A stretch of 34,651 bases of DNA from assembly GCA_023257295.1 (NCBI GenBank), contig JALRCN010000222.1, forward strand, positions 1 through 34,651. Direction: 5' to 3'. The notes under the pieces were generated by a model. The model was not told where the DNA came from and ran no database searches. It saw nothing but the letters and a program-made list of their open reading frames with translations. The stretch is from Nitrosomonas sp. GTDB lineage: Bacteria; Pseudomonadota; Gammaproteobacteria; Burkholderiales; Nitrosomonadaceae. Of the stretch, positions 9,880-22,617 are shown piece by piece (within the stretch, counting starts at the first letter, position 1; each line of letters starts with the position of its first letter). Both the position numbers and the translations under genes were made by a program.

Positions 9880-9889
9880 ATGAACCGAA

Positions 9890-11047
9890 TTAATCGGCTT
9901 GTCTTCTCAAAAATGCCGGAATATCCATCGGATCGACCCCGGATTGGCGCATTGCAGCCACCGTGGCATTGCTTCTTCTTGCCGTACGCATCACGGCGGG
10001 CTCTTCGGATGAATACGATGCGTCGTCGGTACCGGTGCGGCTATGAATTATCGTTAATGGAGAAGCTTGGCTCTGACCCTGGCTTTGACCGATTAAACTT
10101 CCCAATCCGGTAGCCACCATGGTAACGCGCAGGTTATCGGTCATATTTTCGTCAATGACGGTACCAACGATGATCGTTGCATCTTCCGCAGTCAGGTCTT
10201 TAATCGTATTCATCACTTCATGCACTTCGCGCATCTTCAGCGATGAGCTGGCGGTAATGTTTACCAGGATACCGCGCGCTCCAGTCAACGAAATATCTTC
10301 CAGCAGCGGACTTGAAACGGCACGCTCGGCGGCTACGCGCGCGCGATCGACACCCATTGCCATGGCGGAGCCCATCATCGCCATGCCCATTTCGGACATC
10401 ACTGTGCGCACGTCGGCAAAGTCCACATTGACCAGGCCCGGGCAATTGATCACTTCCGCGATACCGGCAACCGCGCCATACAGCACATCGTTGGCGGCCT
10501 TGAACGCATCCAACATGGAAATATCGTTACCCAGCACCATCATCAGCTTATCGTTCGGAATCACGATCAGCGAATCGACATGTTGCGACAGCGCCTCCAT
10601 CCCAGCTTTGGCTGCTACCAGGCGCTTTCCTTCAAATGCAAACGGCTTGCTAACAACGGCTACGGTCAGAATGCCCATCTCCTTGGCGACTTGCGCAACG
10701 ACCGGCGCCGCTCCCGTTCCGGTACCGCCCCCCATGCCGGCAGTGATGAACAGCATATCCGCGCCTTGAATCAATTCGGCAATCCGGTCGCGGTCTTCAA
10801 GAGCCGCTTCACGACCGATTTCCGGATTGGCGCCCGCGCCCAATCCTTTGGTTAAACCTGCACCCAATTGCAAAACCGTCGGGGCCTTATTGCTTTTCAA
10901 TGCCTGCGCATCAGTGTTCATGCTGATGAACTCAACGCCTTGCATGCCGTTCTGGATCATGTGATCCACCGCATTGCTGCCGCAACCACCAACGCCAACC
11001 ACCTTGATGACCGCCTCTTGATTTTCGTTATTCATAATTTCGAACAT
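9890..11047 (-). CDS. ftsZ: Cell division protein FtsZ
   Basis: 385 aa; tubulin signature GGGTGTGAAPVVA; NAVDHMI; C-terminal peptide DIPAFLRRQAD; GGAG SD. Confidence 0.98.
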   Translation of the reverse strand: MFEIMNNENQEAVIKVVGVGGCGSNAVDHMIQNGMQGVEFISMNTDAQALKSNKAPTVLQLGAGLTKGLGAGANPEIGREAALEDRDRIAELIQGADMLFITAGMGGGTGTGAAPVVAQVAKEMGILTVAVVSKPFAFEGKRLVAAKAGMEALSQHVDSLIVIPNDKLMMVLGNDISMLDAFKAANDVLYGAVAGIAEVINCPGLVNVDFADVRTVMSEMGMAMMGSAMAMGVDRARVAAERAVSSPLLEDISLTGARGILVNITASSSLKMREVHEVMNTIKDLTAEDATIIVGTVIDENMTDNLRVTMVATGLGSLIGQSQGQSQASPLTIIHSRTGTDDASYSSEEPAVMRTARRSNATVAAMRQSGVDPMDIPAFLRRQAD

Positions 11048-11115
11048 AGTGTTTCTCCTTTAGTACATTGAAATTAAAGCCACCTGATTGCTAATACGCC
11101 CCATAAAATTCCGAA

Positions 11116-12354
11116 CTAGAAATTTCTTTGAAACCACCCCTTCATTCTGGAAAAAATCTGCTTGGCAGAACCTCCCTGTAACCTTGAACCTTGCTGATGC
11201 TGTATTTGTTGAATACCCGCTAAAATTAAGCCGATGCCGGTTGAATAACGCGGGGTATGAATCACTTCTTTCAAATTGCCGTGGTAATTGGGCAAACCCA
11301 ATCGCACCGGCATATGAAAAATCTCTTCGCCCAACTCCACCATGCCGCGCAATGACGCCGACCCCCCTGTTATTACAATGCCTGACGACAACAACTCTTC
11401 AAATCCGCTACGGCGCAACTCCGCTTGCACCATGGTATAAAGCTCTTCCGCGCGCGGTTCGATTACTTCCGCCAATGTTTGCTTGGAAAGCTGGCGCGAA
11501 CCGCGATTGCCCACATCGGGCACTTCCACCATTTCTTGCGTATCCGCAAGGCTTCTTAATGCACATCCGTAGCGGCACTTGATATCTTCCGCACTCTTGG
11601 TCGGCGTACGTAGAGCCATTGCAATATCGTTGGTAATCTGATCCCCGGCTATTGGAATCACTGCCGTATGCCGGATCGCGCCATGGGTAAATACTGCGAT
11701 ATCCGTGGTGCCGCCGCCGATATCGACCAAGCACACACCTAAATCTTTCTCGTCTTCGGATAACACGGCCATTGCCGATGCCAGCGGCTGCAAAATCAAA
11801 TCGCGCACTTCCAGACCGCAGCGATGCACGCATTTGACGATATTCTGCGCGGCGGAGACCGCGCCGGTTACGATGTGCACTTTCACCTCCAGCCGTATAC
11901 CGCTCATGCCGACGGGTTCGCGCACATCTTCCTGACCGTCGATAATGAATTCCTGATTCAAGACATGCAAAATCTGCTGATCCGCCGGAATATTGACCGC
12001 CTTCGCCGCTTCCATGACTCGCTCGACGTCTTTCTCGGTCACCTCCTTATCCTTGATAGGCACCATACCATTGGAATTAAAACCGCGAATATGGCTGCCC
12101 GCAATACCGGTATATACCTCGTGGATCTTGCAATCGGCCATCAATTCGGCTTCTTCCAGCGCGCGCTGTATGGCATTCACCGTGGTCTCGATATTGGCCA
12201 CCACACCTTTCTTCAATCCACGGGAAGGGTGACTGCCCAATCCGATAATTTCAAACCCGCCGTCGGGAATGATATCCGCCACGATGGCAACAATCTTGGA
12301 TGTTCCAATATCCAGACCGACAATCAGATTTCTATTTTCTCTCGTTTTATTCAT
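11116..12354 (-). CDS. ftsA: Cell division protein FtsA
   Basis: 412 aa; VGLDIGTSKIVAIV, VDIGGGTTDIAVF; C-terminal amphipathic tail FSRMKGWFQRNF. Confidence 0.97.
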   Translation of the reverse strand: MNKTRENRNLIVGLDIGTSKIVAIVADIIPDGGFEIIGLGSHPSRGLKKGVVANIETTVNAIQRALEEAELMADCKIHEVYTGIAGSHIRGFNSNGMVPIKDKEVTEKDVERVMEAAKAVNIPADQQILHVLNQEFIIDGQEDVREPVGMSGIRLEVKVHIVTGAVSAAQNIVKCVHRCGLEVRDLILQPLASAMAVLSEDEKDLGVCLVDIGGGTTDIAVFTHGAIRHTAVIPIAGDQITNDIAMALRTPTKSAEDIKCRYGCALRSLADTQEMVEVPDVGNRGSRQLSKQTLAEVIEPRAEELYTMVQAELRRSGFEELLSSGIVITGGSASLRGMVELGEEIFHMPVRLGLPNYHGNLKEVIHTPRYSTGIGLILAGIQQIQHQQGSRLQGGSAKQIFSRMKGWFQRNF

Positions 12355-12374
12355 CTAATCCCATCTCCCTGGCT

Positions 12375-13148
12375 TCACGCTTCCCTTTTTGCCCCCGCTT
12401 TTTGCGATTCCCGCACTTCCGTCGCCGGTGCTCGAATGGCAAAACCATTTGGATATCGCAAATCGACATACATTAACGGCTGTTGCTGATTCCAGCGCGC
12501 TATGCTGTGGTTATAAACCGACACATAGCGCGCCAACCTTTCCTCGACTTCATTTCTTCCCAATTCTAAGATCGTTCCATTATCCAGCCGCAAGCGCCAA
12601 GCGTAGCGCGAGGTCAGGTTGATCTCCGCAATTCTCTGATCTATCGGTGCCAATAGCTTATTAAAACGCCGGTATTGCTGAGCCACTTCTTGTGCGCTTG
12701 CTTCGTTCGGCCCAGTAAAAGTAGGTAGATTCATGTTCGCAGTGACCCGGAACACCTCGCCATAAGTATTGACCAAGGCGTGATCCCCCCAGTAAGCCAC
12801 CGCGCGATGCTCTTCAATTACTACGTTCAAACCATGCGGCCATTCTCGATTAACTTTTGCTTCTCTCACCCACGGTAATTTTACAAAAGCTTCGCGTACT
12901 GCGGTGAGGTTCACCGAAATAAAATTTCCTTCCAGTTCATTTTTAATTAACCGGTCGACTTGATCCAATGTAACATACTGTAATAATTGATTATCATCCG
13001 GTCCTTGAGCAACCTGTACGTTGATTTCCTTGATTGGAAAATAAGGCGGTTGGACGAGGTGCAAGCCAATGCCATACAACATCGCTATCGCTACCGAACC
13101 GATCAGCAGCCTGGATACCGAATTGAGCGCTTGATGGTTATTCCACAT
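12375..13148 (-). CDS. ftsQ: Cell division protein FtsQ
   Basis: 257 aa; single N-terminal TM, POTRA-type segment, [31 protein letters not shown]; position between ddl and ftsA. Confidence 0.93.
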   Translation of the reverse strand: MWNNHQALNSVSRLLIGSVAIAMLYGIGLHLVQPPYFPIKEINVQVAQGPDDNQLLQYVTLDQVDRLIKNELEGNFISVNLTAVREAFVKLPWVREAKVNREWPHGLNVVIEEHRAVAYWGDHALVNTYGEVFRVTANMNLPTFTGPNEASAQEVAQQYRRFNKLLAPIDQRIAEINLTSRYAWRLRLDNGTILELGRNEVEERLARYVSVYNHSIARWNQQQPLMYVDLRYPNGFAIRAPATEVRESQKAGAKREA

Positions 13149-14055
13149 GAGCGAGGTCCAATATATTCAACACCAAGTCCTCAAACGAGATACCCGCCGC
13201 TTTTGCCGCCATCGGAACCAGGCTATGGCTAGTCATTCCGGGCGACGTATTGGCTTCCAGGAAATAAAACCGGTTGGTTTCCGTCAAAATCAAATCGACC
13301 CGCCCCCAACCTTGACATCCCAGCACTTGATAGGCTTTTAGCGCTTGTGCCCGGATAGCGGATTCCCGATCGGGCGGCAATCCGCTTGGACAGAAATATT
13401 TCGTTTCATTTGAAACGTATTTCGCATGATAATCATATAGATCTCCAGCCACTTCGATTCGCACCGCCGGTAACGATTTTTCCCCCAGAATGCCGACCGT
13501 CAATTCCTGCCCGGCAATGAATTCCTCCGCAAGCACCAATGCATCGTGCTGCGCCGCCAGACGATAAGCAACAGCCAAATCTTCTTTACGCTGTACTTTG
13601 CTCAATCCGATCGTCGAACCTTCGCGCGCCGGTTTAACGATCAATGGCAATCCCAGTGTTTGCGCCACATCGTCGAAATCGCTGTTTGCATTCAGCAACG
13701 CATAACGCGGCGATTCGATACCGACAGCTTGCCACACCAGTTTGGTGCGCCATTTATCCATCGCCAGCGCGCTTGCCATTACGCCGCTGCCGGTATAAGG
13801 CAATCCCATCCATTCCAAAACGCCCTGAATCGTGCCATCTTCGCCAAAACGACCGTGCAGGGCGATAAAAACTTTATCGAAGCGTTGCTGCTTGAGCGCT
13901 TCCATCGTTTGCTCGGCCGGATCGAATGGATGGGCATCCACACCGCAGTTGCGCAATGCGGTCAAAACGGCATGTCCGCTTTGTAGTGAAACTTCCCGTT
14001 CGGCAGATCTGCCGCCAAGCAAAACGGCCACCTTGCCATGATGTCGCGCAGTCAT
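13138..14055 (-). CDS. ddl: D-alanine--D-alanine ligase
   Basis: 305 aa; [56 protein letters not shown]. Confidence 0.96.
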   Translation of the reverse strand: MTARHHGKVAVLLGGRSAEREVSLQSGHAVLTALRNCGVDAHPFDPAEQTMEALKQQRFDKVFIALHGRFGEDGTIQGVLEWMGLPYTGSGVMASALAMDKWRTKLVWQAVGIESPRYALLNANSDFDDVAQTLGLPLIVKPAREGSTIGLSKVQRKEDLAVAYRLAAQHDALVLAEEFIAGQELTVGILGEKSLPAVRIEVAGDLYDYHAKYVSNETKYFCPSGLPPDRESAIRAQALKAYQVLGCQGWGRVDLILTETNRFYFLEANTSPGMTSHSLVPMAAKAAGISFEDLVLNILDLAHVE

Positions 14056-15044
14056 AACGTTAATCTCCTCGCATCGCCAATGATGCGTACTTCCGGAATT
14101 AAACCAATTCCCGTTGCTTTCTTAACGCGGGCTTGCACCATTAGAATCAGCGCTTCGATATCCGCTGCGGATGCGGTTCCGGTGTTAACGATAAAGTTGG
14201 CGTGCTTTGGCGAAATCATTGCGCTGCCGACGCTAATGCCTTTTAGGTGACACGCTTCGATCAATCGCGCTGCATGATCGCCGGGGGGGTTGCGAAAAAC
14301 CGAGCCCGCATTCGGCAAGTTAAGCGGCTGGGTTCGAACGCGCTGCGCCAGCAATTGCTTGATTTTTTCCCGTGATCCTATGGAATCGCCATGCTTCAAT
14401 CGCAAATAGCCACCGGCAAACCACTCGGAACCAGCTTCTCCAGTCACTCCACTGCTCAGTTTCACGCTACGATAGCCGATGTCATAATCCAACGGCAAAT
14501 GCACCGCTCGTTGTCCATTGCGCTTAATAATTTGTACTTTTTCAACGATGTCCCAAGTTTCCGAACCGTAGCAACCGGCGTTCATCGCCAAAGCTCCGCC
14601 CATAGTACCGGGGATACCCGCCAGAAATTCCGCACCGATAAGCTCATGATTGGCGGCAAACCGGGCGATCTTGGCGCAAGCGACACCCGCACCCGCATAA
14701 ATCAAGCCGCCGGATTCATGGCCTTCAACCACTTGCAACTCGTTTAATCGCGCATGCAACGCCACCACGGTGCCGCGAAATCCTCCTTCTCGGATCAGCA
14801 AATTGCTGCCCAATCCGATGACATAAATGGATTCGCTCGCCGATTGCCGTAGAAAATGTGCAAAATCGTCCAAGTCGGCGGGAATGTAATACCGATCAGC
14901 TAATCCACCGGCACGCCAAGTAACATGCTTGCTCATCGGCTCGTTGTAGCGCATTTCACCCCGCAAGGCGACGGGATTCACGTCATCGACCAAAGAATTG
15001 GGTATTGGCATCGCGAACCTTTCGTATGTTGCTAATCCGATCAT
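14052..15044 (-). CDS. murB: UDP-N-acetylenolpyruvoylglucosamine reductase (start uncertain; a shorter form may begin at an internal Met)
   Basis: 330 aa; [64 protein letters not shown]. Confidence 0.95.
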   Translation of the reverse strand: MIGLATYERFAMPIPNSLVDDVNPVALRGEMRYNEPMSKHVTWRAGGLADRYYIPADLDDFAHFLRQSASESIYVIGLGSNLLIREGGFRGTVVALHARLNELQVVEGHESGGLIYAGAGVACAKIARFAANHELIGAEFLAGIPGTMGGALAMNAGCYGSETWDIVEKVQIIKRNGQRAVHLPLDYDIGYRSVKLSSGVTGEAGSEWFAGGYLRLKHGDSIGSREKIKQLLAQRVRTQPLNLPNAGSVFRNPPGDHAARLIEACHLKGISVGSAMISPKHANFIVNTGTASAADIEALILMVQARVKKATGIGLIPEVRIIGDARRLTL

Positions 15045-15057
15045 TTCTCATCCAGCC

Positions 15058-16485
15058 TCAATGATCGTTCCCATTCACAACGGATAACTTGCTCTTCATT
15101 TGTGCAATTTGTGGCGCTATTTTGGCTACCGAACCCGCGCCCATTGCCAGCACCACATCGCCATCCTGGACGATGCTCAAAATGGCATCCGGCAAATCGT
15201 CAACCGTTTCGATATAAATAGGCTCGACTTTTCCTTGCACACGGATAGCGCGCGCCAACGATTTGCTGTCGGCAGCCACAATCGGGTCTTCTCCCGCCGG
15301 ATACACTTCGGTCAGCAGCAACACATCGGCTTGCGACAATACCCGGACAAAATCCTCGAATACATCCCGGGTGCGGGTATAGCGATGCGGTTGAAAAACC
15401 ACCACTAAGCGCCTGCCCGGGAAAGTGCCGCGCGCCGCTTTCATCGTTGCTTCCATCTCCGCCGGATGGTGTCCGTAGTCGTCAATCAGCGCAAAATGCT
15501 TTTGTGCGGATAGTTTTATTTCACCGAATTGCTGGAAGCGCCTTTCCACCCCTTTGAATTCCATCAGCGCTTTGACGATGGCGGCATCGGGCACACCGAT
15601 TTCATTGGCCACCGCGATCGCCGCCAAGGCGTTTTGTATGTTATGCAATCCGGGTAAATTCAGCGTAATGCCCAGCTTGCGCGCAGAGCCGTTCACCCCC
15701 ACCACGGCGGTAAATTTCATCCGATGCTGATCATGCTGAATATCGATTGCGCGTACCTGCGCATCCTCGGATAAGCCGTAGGTCGTTATCGGTTTAGTGA
15801 TCGAAGGCATCACTTCGCGCACGTTAGCATCGTCGATGCATACCACCGCCATGCCATAAAAAGGCAAATGCTGAACAAATTCGACATAAGTCTGTTTTAA
15901 TCGATTGAAATCATGACCGTAAGTCTCCATGTGATCGGCATCGATATTGGTCACAACCGCCAATACCGGCTGCAAATACAGAAACGAGGCATCCGACTCA
16001 TCCGCTTCCACCACAATAAATTCACCGCGTCCTAGCTTGGCATGACATCCCGCCGCCTCCAATTTTCCGCCAATGACAAAAGTCGGATCCATATCCGCCG
16101 CCGCCAGAATACTGGCGATCAAGCTGGTAGTGGTGGTTTTCCCATGTGCGCCCGCAATCGCAATACCGGTACGCAGCCGGAGCAATTCCGCCAGCATCAT
16201 CGCTCGCGGTACCACAGGAATATTCTTATTTTTGGCGGCAATCACTTCCGGATTGTCGGACTTGACTGCCGTTGAGGTCACCACCACATCCGCTCCAGCA
16301 ATTTGATGGTCGGCATGGCCTGCATAAACCGCGATGCCCAGCCCAGCCAAGCGTTGCGTAACCTGATTGCTCGCCAAATCGGAACCGCTGACTTGATAGC
16401 CGAGATTGACAAACACTTCCGCGATGCCACTCATTCCCGCACCGCCAATGCCTACAAAATGAATATGTTTGACTTTATGCTTCAT
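15058..16485 (-). CDS. murC: UDP-N-acetylmuramate--L-alanine ligase
   Basis: [50 protein letters not shown]. Start moved from 16575 to the Met of [12 protein letters not shown] at 16485. Confidence 0.96.
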   Translation of the reverse strand: MKHKVKHIHFVGIGGAGMSGIAEVFVNLGYQVSGSDLASNQVTQRLAGLGIAVYAGHADHQIAGADVVVTSTAVKSDNPEVIAAKNKNIPVVPRAMMLAELLRLRTGIAIAGAHGKTTTTSLIASILAAADMDPTFVIGGKLEAAGCHAKLGRGEFIVVEADESDASFLYLQPVLAVVTNIDADHMETYGHDFNRLKQTYVEFVQHLPFYGMAVVCIDDANVREVMPSITKPITTYGLSEDAQVRAIDIQHDQHRMKFTAVVGVNGSARKLGITLNLPGLHNIQNALAAIAVANEIGVPDAAIVKALMEFKGVERRFQQFGEIKLSAQKHFALIDDYGHHPAEMEATMKAARGTFPGRRLVVVFQPHRYTRTRDVFEDFVRVLSQADVLLLTEVYPAGEDPIVAADSKSLARAIRVQGKVEPIYIETVDDLPDAILSIVQDGDVVLAMGAGSVAKIAPQIAQMKSKLSVVNGNDH

Positions 16486-17566
16486 TCGACGCTCCGCTGA
16501 GTTCAATACAGGCTTCCGCCACGATCCGGGTTGCCTCGGGTTTTGCTTGATTACGTGCGGCAACCGCCATGCCAAGCAAATGTTCGCGCGTCAAATCGGT
16601 CAGTAATCTTGCCAGTCTTTCCGCCGTCAGCTCTTGCTGAGGCAATAACACTGCAGCACCATGGCTGGCGAGAAATCGCGCATTGCCGGTTTGATGGTCG
16701 TCGACCGCATGCGGATAGGGCACTAAAATGCTGGCAACTCCCGCTGCGCTTAATTCCGCAACCGTCAACGCACCGGAACGGCACAGCACCAGATCGCAGG
16801 CTGCATAGCGCTTTGCCATATCGTCGATGAACGCTACGATTTCCCCTTCCAATGCCATCTCAGCATACGCTTTCCTGACCGCTTCAAGATGCGACGCGCC
16901 CGTCTGATGTATGACGATTGGGCGAAGATGCCCGGGTAATAATTTCAATGCTTGCGGTACCGTCGTGTTCAGCGCTTGCGCACCCAGACTGCCGCCCACC
17001 ACCAGTAAATTCAATTTCCCCTGTCGTCCGGAAAAACGTCGTTGCGGTGCTTCGATTTGCTCAATCTCAGCTCGCACTGGATTTCCTGAGCACATGGCTC
17101 GTGCTTTCTTGGCCAAACCCACGTCCGGAAAACCGAGAAATATTTTATCCGCCACTTGCGCCAAGATTTTGTTGGTTAATCCGGCCACCGAATTCTGTTC
17201 GTGTATTACCAGCGGCTTGTTTAGCAAGGATGCCATCATGCCGCCCGGAAACGCCGGATAACCGCCCATCCCCAGTACCACGTCGGGCTTTACCCGTTGA
17301 ATAATGCGCACGCTCTGAAAAAATGCCTTGAGCAAACGCAACGGCAATGTCAGCCATGTCGTCAATCGCTTACCCCGCAAACCGGAGAAGCTGATCACTT
17401 CGGTTTGATAGCCGCGCTGGGGCACCAATTTCGTTTCCATGCCAGCCTCGGTTCCCAGCCATACCACATGCCAGCCAATTTGCTTCAAATAGTCCGCAAC
17501 CGCCAGTCCGGGAAAAACATGCCCGCCCGTACCGCCCGCCATGATCAGAATTGTACGCGTCGTCAT
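16475..17566 (-). CDS. murG: UDP-GlcNAc:undecaprenyl-PP-MurNAc-pentapeptide GlcNAc transferase
   Basis: [62 protein letters not shown]. Start moved to 17566 (ATGA overlap with ftsW). Confidence 0.96.
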   Translation of the reverse strand: MTTRTILIMAGGTGGHVFPGLAVADYLKQIGWHVVWLGTEAGMETKLVPQRGYQTEVISFSGLRGKRLTTWLTLPLRLLKAFFQSVRIIQRVKPDVVLGMGGYPAFPGGMMASLLNKPLVIHEQNSVAGLTNKILAQVADKIFLGFPDVGLAKKARAMCSGNPVRAEIEQIEAPQRRFSGRQGKLNLLVVGGSLGAQALNTTVPQALKLLPGHLRPIVIHQTGASHLEAVRKAYAEMALEGEIVAFIDDMAKRYAACDLVLCRSGALTVAELSAAGVASILVPYPHAVDDHQTGNARFLASHGAAVLLPQQELTAERLARLLTDLTREHLLGMAVAARNQAKPEATRIVAEACIELSGASNEA

Positions 17567-18723
17567 ACGGTTAATCCCCGCAAGCGCTGGCGATTTTCCC
17601 AATCGATGCGCAGAAGTACGGCGAGCGCAATGCAATTTGCGGTGATGCTGCTGCCGCCAAAACTCAATAGGGGGAGCGTGAGTCCTTTGGTCGGCAGAAC
17701 ACCCATGTTGACACCCATATTGATCAACGTCTGCACGCCAATCCAGATGCCGATACCTTGCGCCACCAGCGCGGAAAACGGACTATCCAGTCTCGCCGCT
17801 AAACGACCGATGAAAAACGCACGCGTAATGAGCCAAATAAACAGCACAATCACTGTCGCCACACCGGCAAACCCGAGTTCTTCCGCCAACACGGACAGCA
17901 AGAAATCGGTATGTGCTTCCGGCAAATAAAACAATTTTTCGACGCTGCCGCCCAGGCCGACGCCGAGCCATTCGCCGCGCCCGAAAGCAATCAGTGCATG
18001 GCTGAGTTGATAACCTTTCCCGTATGGATCGGACCAAGGATCCATGAATGCAACCACTCGCCCCATCCGATAAGGCGAACTCAACACCAGCTCATACAAA
18101 CCGATTGCAAGAATGGCAATCAACCCGATAAAAATTTTCAAACTGACGCCGCCGATGAATAAAATCGACATTGCCAGCACCGATACCACAAAGAAAGCGC
18201 CAAAATCAGGCTCCAACAGCAGCAACGCGCCAACGATCGACAATACGACGGTAATGGGGAAAAACCCTTTGATCAATGAATTCAAATCTGATGCCTTACG
18301 ATTAACATAATCGGCCGCGTACAACACCATGAAAAACTTCATATATTCCGATGGCTGCACATTCACGACATAAAGTGAAATCCACCGCTGACTGCCATTC
18401 ACTTCATGGCCGATTCCCGGCACCAACACGAGCGCCAGCAGCAAAACACCGACAATAAACAGATATGAGATATATTTCTGCCACATCCGCATCGGAATTC
18501 GAAACGTCAACGCTCCCAATAAAATGCCAACCCCCAGATAGGCGCTATGCCGCAACAGGTAGTGCCCGGCGCGATCCGCGCCAAACTGCGCTTCGGCAAT
18601 TGCGATGGAAGCGGAATAAATCATCACCAAGCCAATGCTGAGCAGCAGCAGCACAGACCACACCAACGACTGATCGAAATCGGTCATTACTCGCGGTTTT
18701 TGGCTGTGTCCTTGATAAATCAT
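17563..18723 (-). CDS. ftsW: SEDS-family peptidoglycan glycosyltransferase FtsW
   Basis: 386 aa; multi-[69 protein letters not shown]. Confidence 0.96.
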   Translation of the reverse strand: MIYQGHSQKPRVMTDFDQSLVWSVLLLLSIGLVMIYSASIAIAEAQFGADRAGHYLLRHSAYLGVGILLGALTFRIPMRMWQKYISYLFIVGVLLLALVLVPGIGHEVNGSQRWISLYVVNVQPSEYMKFFMVLYAADYVNRKASDLNSLIKGFFPITVVLSIVGALLLLEPDFGAFFVVSVLAMSILFIGGVSLKIFIGLIAILAIGLYELVLSSPYRMGRVVAFMDPWSDPYGKGYQLSHALIAFGRGEWLGVGLGGSVEKLFYLPEAHTDFLLSVLAEELGFAGVATVIVLFIWLITRAFFIGRLAARLDSPFSALVAQGIGIWIGVQTLINMGVNMGVLPTKGLTLPLLSFGGSSITANCIALAVLLRIDWENRQRLRGLTV

Positions 18724-20141
18724 GGCTTAATGTTTTTGTGTCCGAAATTGTAATACTCGTTTTCGATATCCTTCACAGCAGCGATGAAAACTTGCGCACG
18801 ATGAATATAATTTTTAAACATATCGAAGCTGGCGCAAGCCGGCGACAGCAGCACCGCATCGCCGGCTTGCGCCAACGAAAAACTTTGCTGCATCGCATCT
18901 TCCATGGTGATGGCGAAATGCACGGGCACGCCGCAATCCTCCAATTCATGCGCGATAATACCGGCATCCCGGCCGATCAAAACGACAGCTTTGGCGTTAT
19001 CCGCAACCGCAGGCCGCAAATAGGAAAAATCCTGTCCTTTGCCTTCACCGCCTGCGATCAAAATCACATTCCGCTTCATGCCGCTTAAGGCAGCAACGGT
19101 GGAGCCCACATTGGTGCTTTTTGAATCGTCATAAAAGGTGATACCGTTGAATGCAGCTACTTTCTCCATCCGGTGCGGCAAACCGCGAAATTCCCGCAAT
19201 GCGGACACCAGCGCCCCGGCATCCACACCCAGCGCACGGCATATCGCCAATGCTGCTAATGCATTGGCCGTATTATGCAGTCCGTAAACTTTCAGCTCCG
19301 ATGCTCGCATCAGTTGTCGCGCACCTTCCGTCAACCACTTGTCGTCTCCGTCTTCCACCAAACCGAAATCGGTCGGGGTTGTCGCCTCACCGATACCGAC
19401 TGTAACTTGCTTCTTACCCGCCAGCGCCATGGTGTAAACGTTGGGATCGTCGCGATTGAGAATCTGTATGCCCTCTCCTGCTTTTTCGTGCGCAAAGATA
19501 TTGGCTTTTGCAGCAATATAATCCGACATGCCAGTGTAACGATCCAAATGATCTTCACTGATATTGAGGACTGCCGCCACATCCGCATTCAAATTGTGCG
19601 CGGTTTCCAATTGAAAGCTGGATACTTCCAGCACCCATGCTTGCGGCCAATCTCCCGCATCCAAACGCCGCATTAAAGCCGTCAGAACGGCCGGACCGAT
19701 GTTTCCGGCCACTTCCACGTCCCACCCTGCTTTTTTCAACATCGCGCCAACCATTGATGTGACGGTTGTTTTGCCATTCGATCCGGTAATGGCGATAACT
19801 TTAGGTACTGGCAAACCGCTTTGTACAATCGCCCAGGAAAACAGCATCATATCGCCCACAACCGGTATCCCGCGTTGCACTGCCTGCCGCACACAGGGAT
19901 CGGCCATTGGAACACCCGGACTGATCGCGATCAATTCGACGCCGTCGAGCATTTTCGTTTCAAATTTACCCGTAACCATCTGCAGTTGAGGAAATGCTTG
20001 CCGCAAGCCTTCGAGATTGGGCGGCTCCGTTCGGCTGTCGGCCGCACGCACCGCCGCACCTTGGCGAATCAACCAGTTCACCATCGATGCGCCGGTCTCA
20101 CCCATCCCCAGCACCAGTACTTTTTTTCCTTGCAAATTCAT
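18720..20141 (-). CDS. murD: UDP-N-acetylmuramoylalanine--D-glutamate ligase
   Basis: 473 aa; [68 protein letters not shown]. Confidence 0.96.
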   Translation of the reverse strand: MNLQGKKVLVLGMGETGASMVNWLIRQGAAVRAADSRTEPPNLEGLRQAFPQLQMVTGKFETKMLDGVELIAISPGVPMADPCVRQAVQRGIPVVGDMMLFSWAIVQSGLPVPKVIAITGSNGKTTVTSMVGAMLKKAGWDVEVAGNIGPAVLTALMRRLDAGDWPQAWVLEVSSFQLETAHNLNADVAAVLNISEDHLDRYTGMSDYIAAKANIFAHEKAGEGIQILNRDDPNVYTMALAGKKQVTVGIGEATTPTDFGLVEDGDDKWLTEGARQLMRASELKVYGLHNTANALAALAICRALGVDAGALVSALREFRGLPHRMEKVAAFNGITFYDDSKSTNVGSTVAALSGMKRNVILIAGGEGKGQDFSYLRPAVADNAKAVVLIGRDAGIIAHELEDCGVPVHFAITMEDAMQQSFSLAQAGDAVLLSPACASFDMFKNYIHRAQVFIAAVKDIENEYYNFGHKNIKP

Positions 20142-21223
20142 CGTAGTTTTAATGTCGACAAGCCAATCAATACCAAAATAAAGGTAATAATCCAGAATCT
20201 GACCACAACCTGATTTTCTTTCCAGCCTTTTAATTCAAAATGATGATGCAGTGGCGCCATGCGAAAAATGCGCTTACCCCGCAATTTGAACGATGCCACC
20301 TGCAACATCACCGACAACGCCTCCACCACAAAAACACCTCCCATGATTACTAGCACGATTTCCTGGCGCACGATCACCGTGACCACCCCTAATGCAGCCC
20401 CCAGCGCCAATGCGCCGACATCACCCATGAAAACTTCCGCCGGATAGGCGTTAAACCATAGAAAAGCCAGCCCCGCACCCGCTATCGCGCCACAAAATAC
20501 CGCTAATTCTCCCGCATTGGGGATATAAGGAATGCCCAAATATTTGGCAAACACCACATGACCTGCTGCATAGGCAAAAATAGCCAAAGCGCTGCTGATC
20601 ATGACTGTCGGCATAATCGCCAGGCCGTCCAATCCGTCAGTCAGATTAACCGCGTTGCTGGTACCGACTATGACAAAAAAGGTCAGTATCATGAAACCGG
20701 CAAACCCCAGTGGAATGGCCACTTCCTTGAAAAATGGCACGATCATGTCCGTCTGCGCCGGTATTTCAGCCGTTGAAGCCAAATAATATGCAACCGCAAT
20801 CGCGATCGCCGACTGCCAGAGAAATTTTGTTTTCGCCGAAAGCCCTTTGGGGTTGCGATGCACCACTTTACGGTAGTCGTCGACCCAGCCGATCACACCG
20901 AAACCCAACGTTGTCAGCAGCACCACCCAAATATACCGGTTGCTCAAATCCGCCCATAACAGGGTGGTCAATGCAATGGCCATCAGGATCAGCGCACCGC
21001 CCATGGTGGGTGTTCCCATTTTTATCAAATGCGTTTGCGGACCGTCATCGCGAACCGATTGGCCGATTTTATACGCCGTCAACTTACGTATCATCATCGG
21101 GCCGATGACGAATGAAATCGCAAGCGCGGTTAACGTCGCCATCACCGTACGCAACGTGATATAGCTAAACACGTTAAAGGCGCGGATGTCTTGCATCAAC
21201 CATTGCGATAGCGTCAGCAGCAT
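20138..21223 (-). CDS. mraY: Phospho-N-acetylmuramoyl-pentapeptide transferase
   Basis: 361 aa; [71 protein letters not shown]. Confidence 0.98.
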   Translation of the reverse strand: MLLTLSQWLMQDIRAFNVFSYITLRTVMATLTALAISFVIGPMMIRKLTAYKIGQSVRDDGPQTHLIKMGTPTMGGALILMAIALTTLLWADLSNRYIWVVLLTTLGFGVIGWVDDYRKVVHRNPKGLSAKTKFLWQSAIAIAVAYYLASTAEIPAQTDMIVPFFKEVAIPLGFAGFMILTFFVIVGTSNAVNLTDGLDGLAIMPTVMISSALAIFAYAAGHVVFAKYLGIPYIPNAGELAVFCGAIAGAGLAFLWFNAYPAEVFMGDVGALALGAALGVVTVIVRQEIVLVIMGGVFVVEALSVMLQVASFKLRGKRIFRMAPLHHHFELKGWKENQVVVRFWIITFILVLIGLSTLKLR

Positions 21224-22617
21224 GAAACCTCCCTGGGCTGTTCCAATTGCTTAACCACTCGCTCCATTCGCATAAAACGCGATCCTTTCACCAATAACGT
21301 AACATCGTCCGCCAGCAGACCCTCGGTTACGTCCAGCAATTCGCCGATATCGGTAAAATGCCGCGCACCCTTGCCGAACGCTTCCGCCGCGTAAGCGCTT
21401 AATTCACCCAATGTCAGCATTTGATCAAGTCCGGCTTTACGCGCATCCCGGCCGATCGTGCGATGCAGTTCGATCGCCGCATGACCCAATTCGCCCATAT
21501 CCCCGAGCACCAGGATTTTTTTCCCTTGCGCTGCGGCCAGAACTGCCAAAGCCGCTCGCACCGACTCGGGATTAGCATTGTAGGTATCGTCAATCAACAG
21601 TGCATGGTGCAAACCACATTTCTTTTGCATGCGACCTTGCACGCCCTGAAAAGACTCCAATCCTGCGGCAATCGATTTTTTGCCAATACCGAGTGCGACA
21701 GCCGCCGCACTTGCCGCAAGCGCGTTATAAACATTATGCGCACCGGGGGCATGTAGCAGGACATCGACACTACCATCGGGCAATTTCAATTGCAGCCGAT
21801 TGGTCAATCGATCTGCCTGGTAACCGGCACTGACCGATGCCGTTTCGCGCAAACCGAAATCAACGATGCAATGCGAGCCGGCAAACTCGCGCCACAGCGG
21901 CGCATACCGGTCATCCGCATTGATGACGGCGATGCCATGCCGATCCAGTCCGGCGAAAATCTCAGCCTTTGCATGCGCCACCGATTCAACGGCGCCCAAT
22001 CCTTCGATATGGGCCGCACCGGCGTTGGTGATCACCGCCACGGACGGTTTAGCGATACCAGTCAAATAAGCAATCTCGCCAAGATGGTTCATGCCCATTT
22101 CAATCACCGCATAACGATGATGCGCCCGCAATCGCAGCAGCATTTGCGGTACACCGATGTCGTTATTTAAGTTTCCCTCGGTTGCCAAGATCTGGTCGGA
22201 TTCCGGCTTCAATTTCGCCGTATCGGCTGCAACTGCTTGCCGCAAAATCGCCGCAATCATTTCTTTGACGGTTGTTTTACCATTGCTGCCGGTAACGCCC
22301 ACCAAAGGCAACGCAAAACGACCTCGCCAGTGGGCCGCCAGTTGACCCAGGCTCGTTCGTGTGTCTTCAACACGTATTAATGGAAGTCCTCCGGGCAGCT
22401 CGTCAATTCCGAAAGCCCGCTGAATCATCGCTGCAACTGCACCGCGTTCTTTGGCGCTGGCGACAAATCGATTACCGTCGAACCGCTCTCCGGTCAAAGC
22501 CACGAATAAATCGCCCGGTTTGAGCGTGCGACTATCGGTACTGACACCGGTAAACAACACGTCTTCGCCGCTCCAATCGACATTCAATACTTGCGCGGCC
22601 TCCCGAATCGTCATCAT
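21214..22617 (-). CDS. murF: UDP-N-acetylmuramoyl-tripeptide--D-alanyl-D-alanine ligase
   Basis: 467 aa; [50 protein letters not shown]. Confidence 0.96.
   Translation of the reverse strand: MMTIREAAQVLNVDWSGEDVLFTGVSTDSRTLKPGDLFVALTGERFDGNRFVASAKERGAVAAMIQRAFGIDELPGGLPLIRVEDTRTSLGQLAAHWRGRFALPLVGVTGSNGKTTVKEMIAAILRQAVAADTAKLKPESDQILATEGNLNNDIGVPQMLLRLRAHHRYAVIEMGMNHLGEIAYLTGIAKPSVAVITNAGAAHIEGLGAVESVAHAKAEIFAGLDRHGIAVINADDRYAPLWREFAGSHCIVDFGLRETASVSAGYQADRLTNRLQLKLPDGSVDVLLHAPGAHNVYNALAASAAAVALGIGKKSIAAGLESFQGVQGRMQKKCGLHHALLIDDTYNANPESVRAALAVLAAAQGKKILVLGDMGELGHAAIELHRTIGRDARKAGLDQMLTLGELSAYAAEAFGKGARHFTDIGELLDVTEGLLADDVTLLVKGSRFMRMERVVKQLEQPREVSCC

Noticed and set aside
10119-10769. 216-aa + strand ORF
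   Set aside because: Antisense shadow of ftsZ, low-complexity Ser/Thr/Ile composition typical of a reversed coding frame.
11824-12489. 221-aa + strand ORF
   Set aside because: Antisense to ftsA and the end of ftsQ; no family resemblance.
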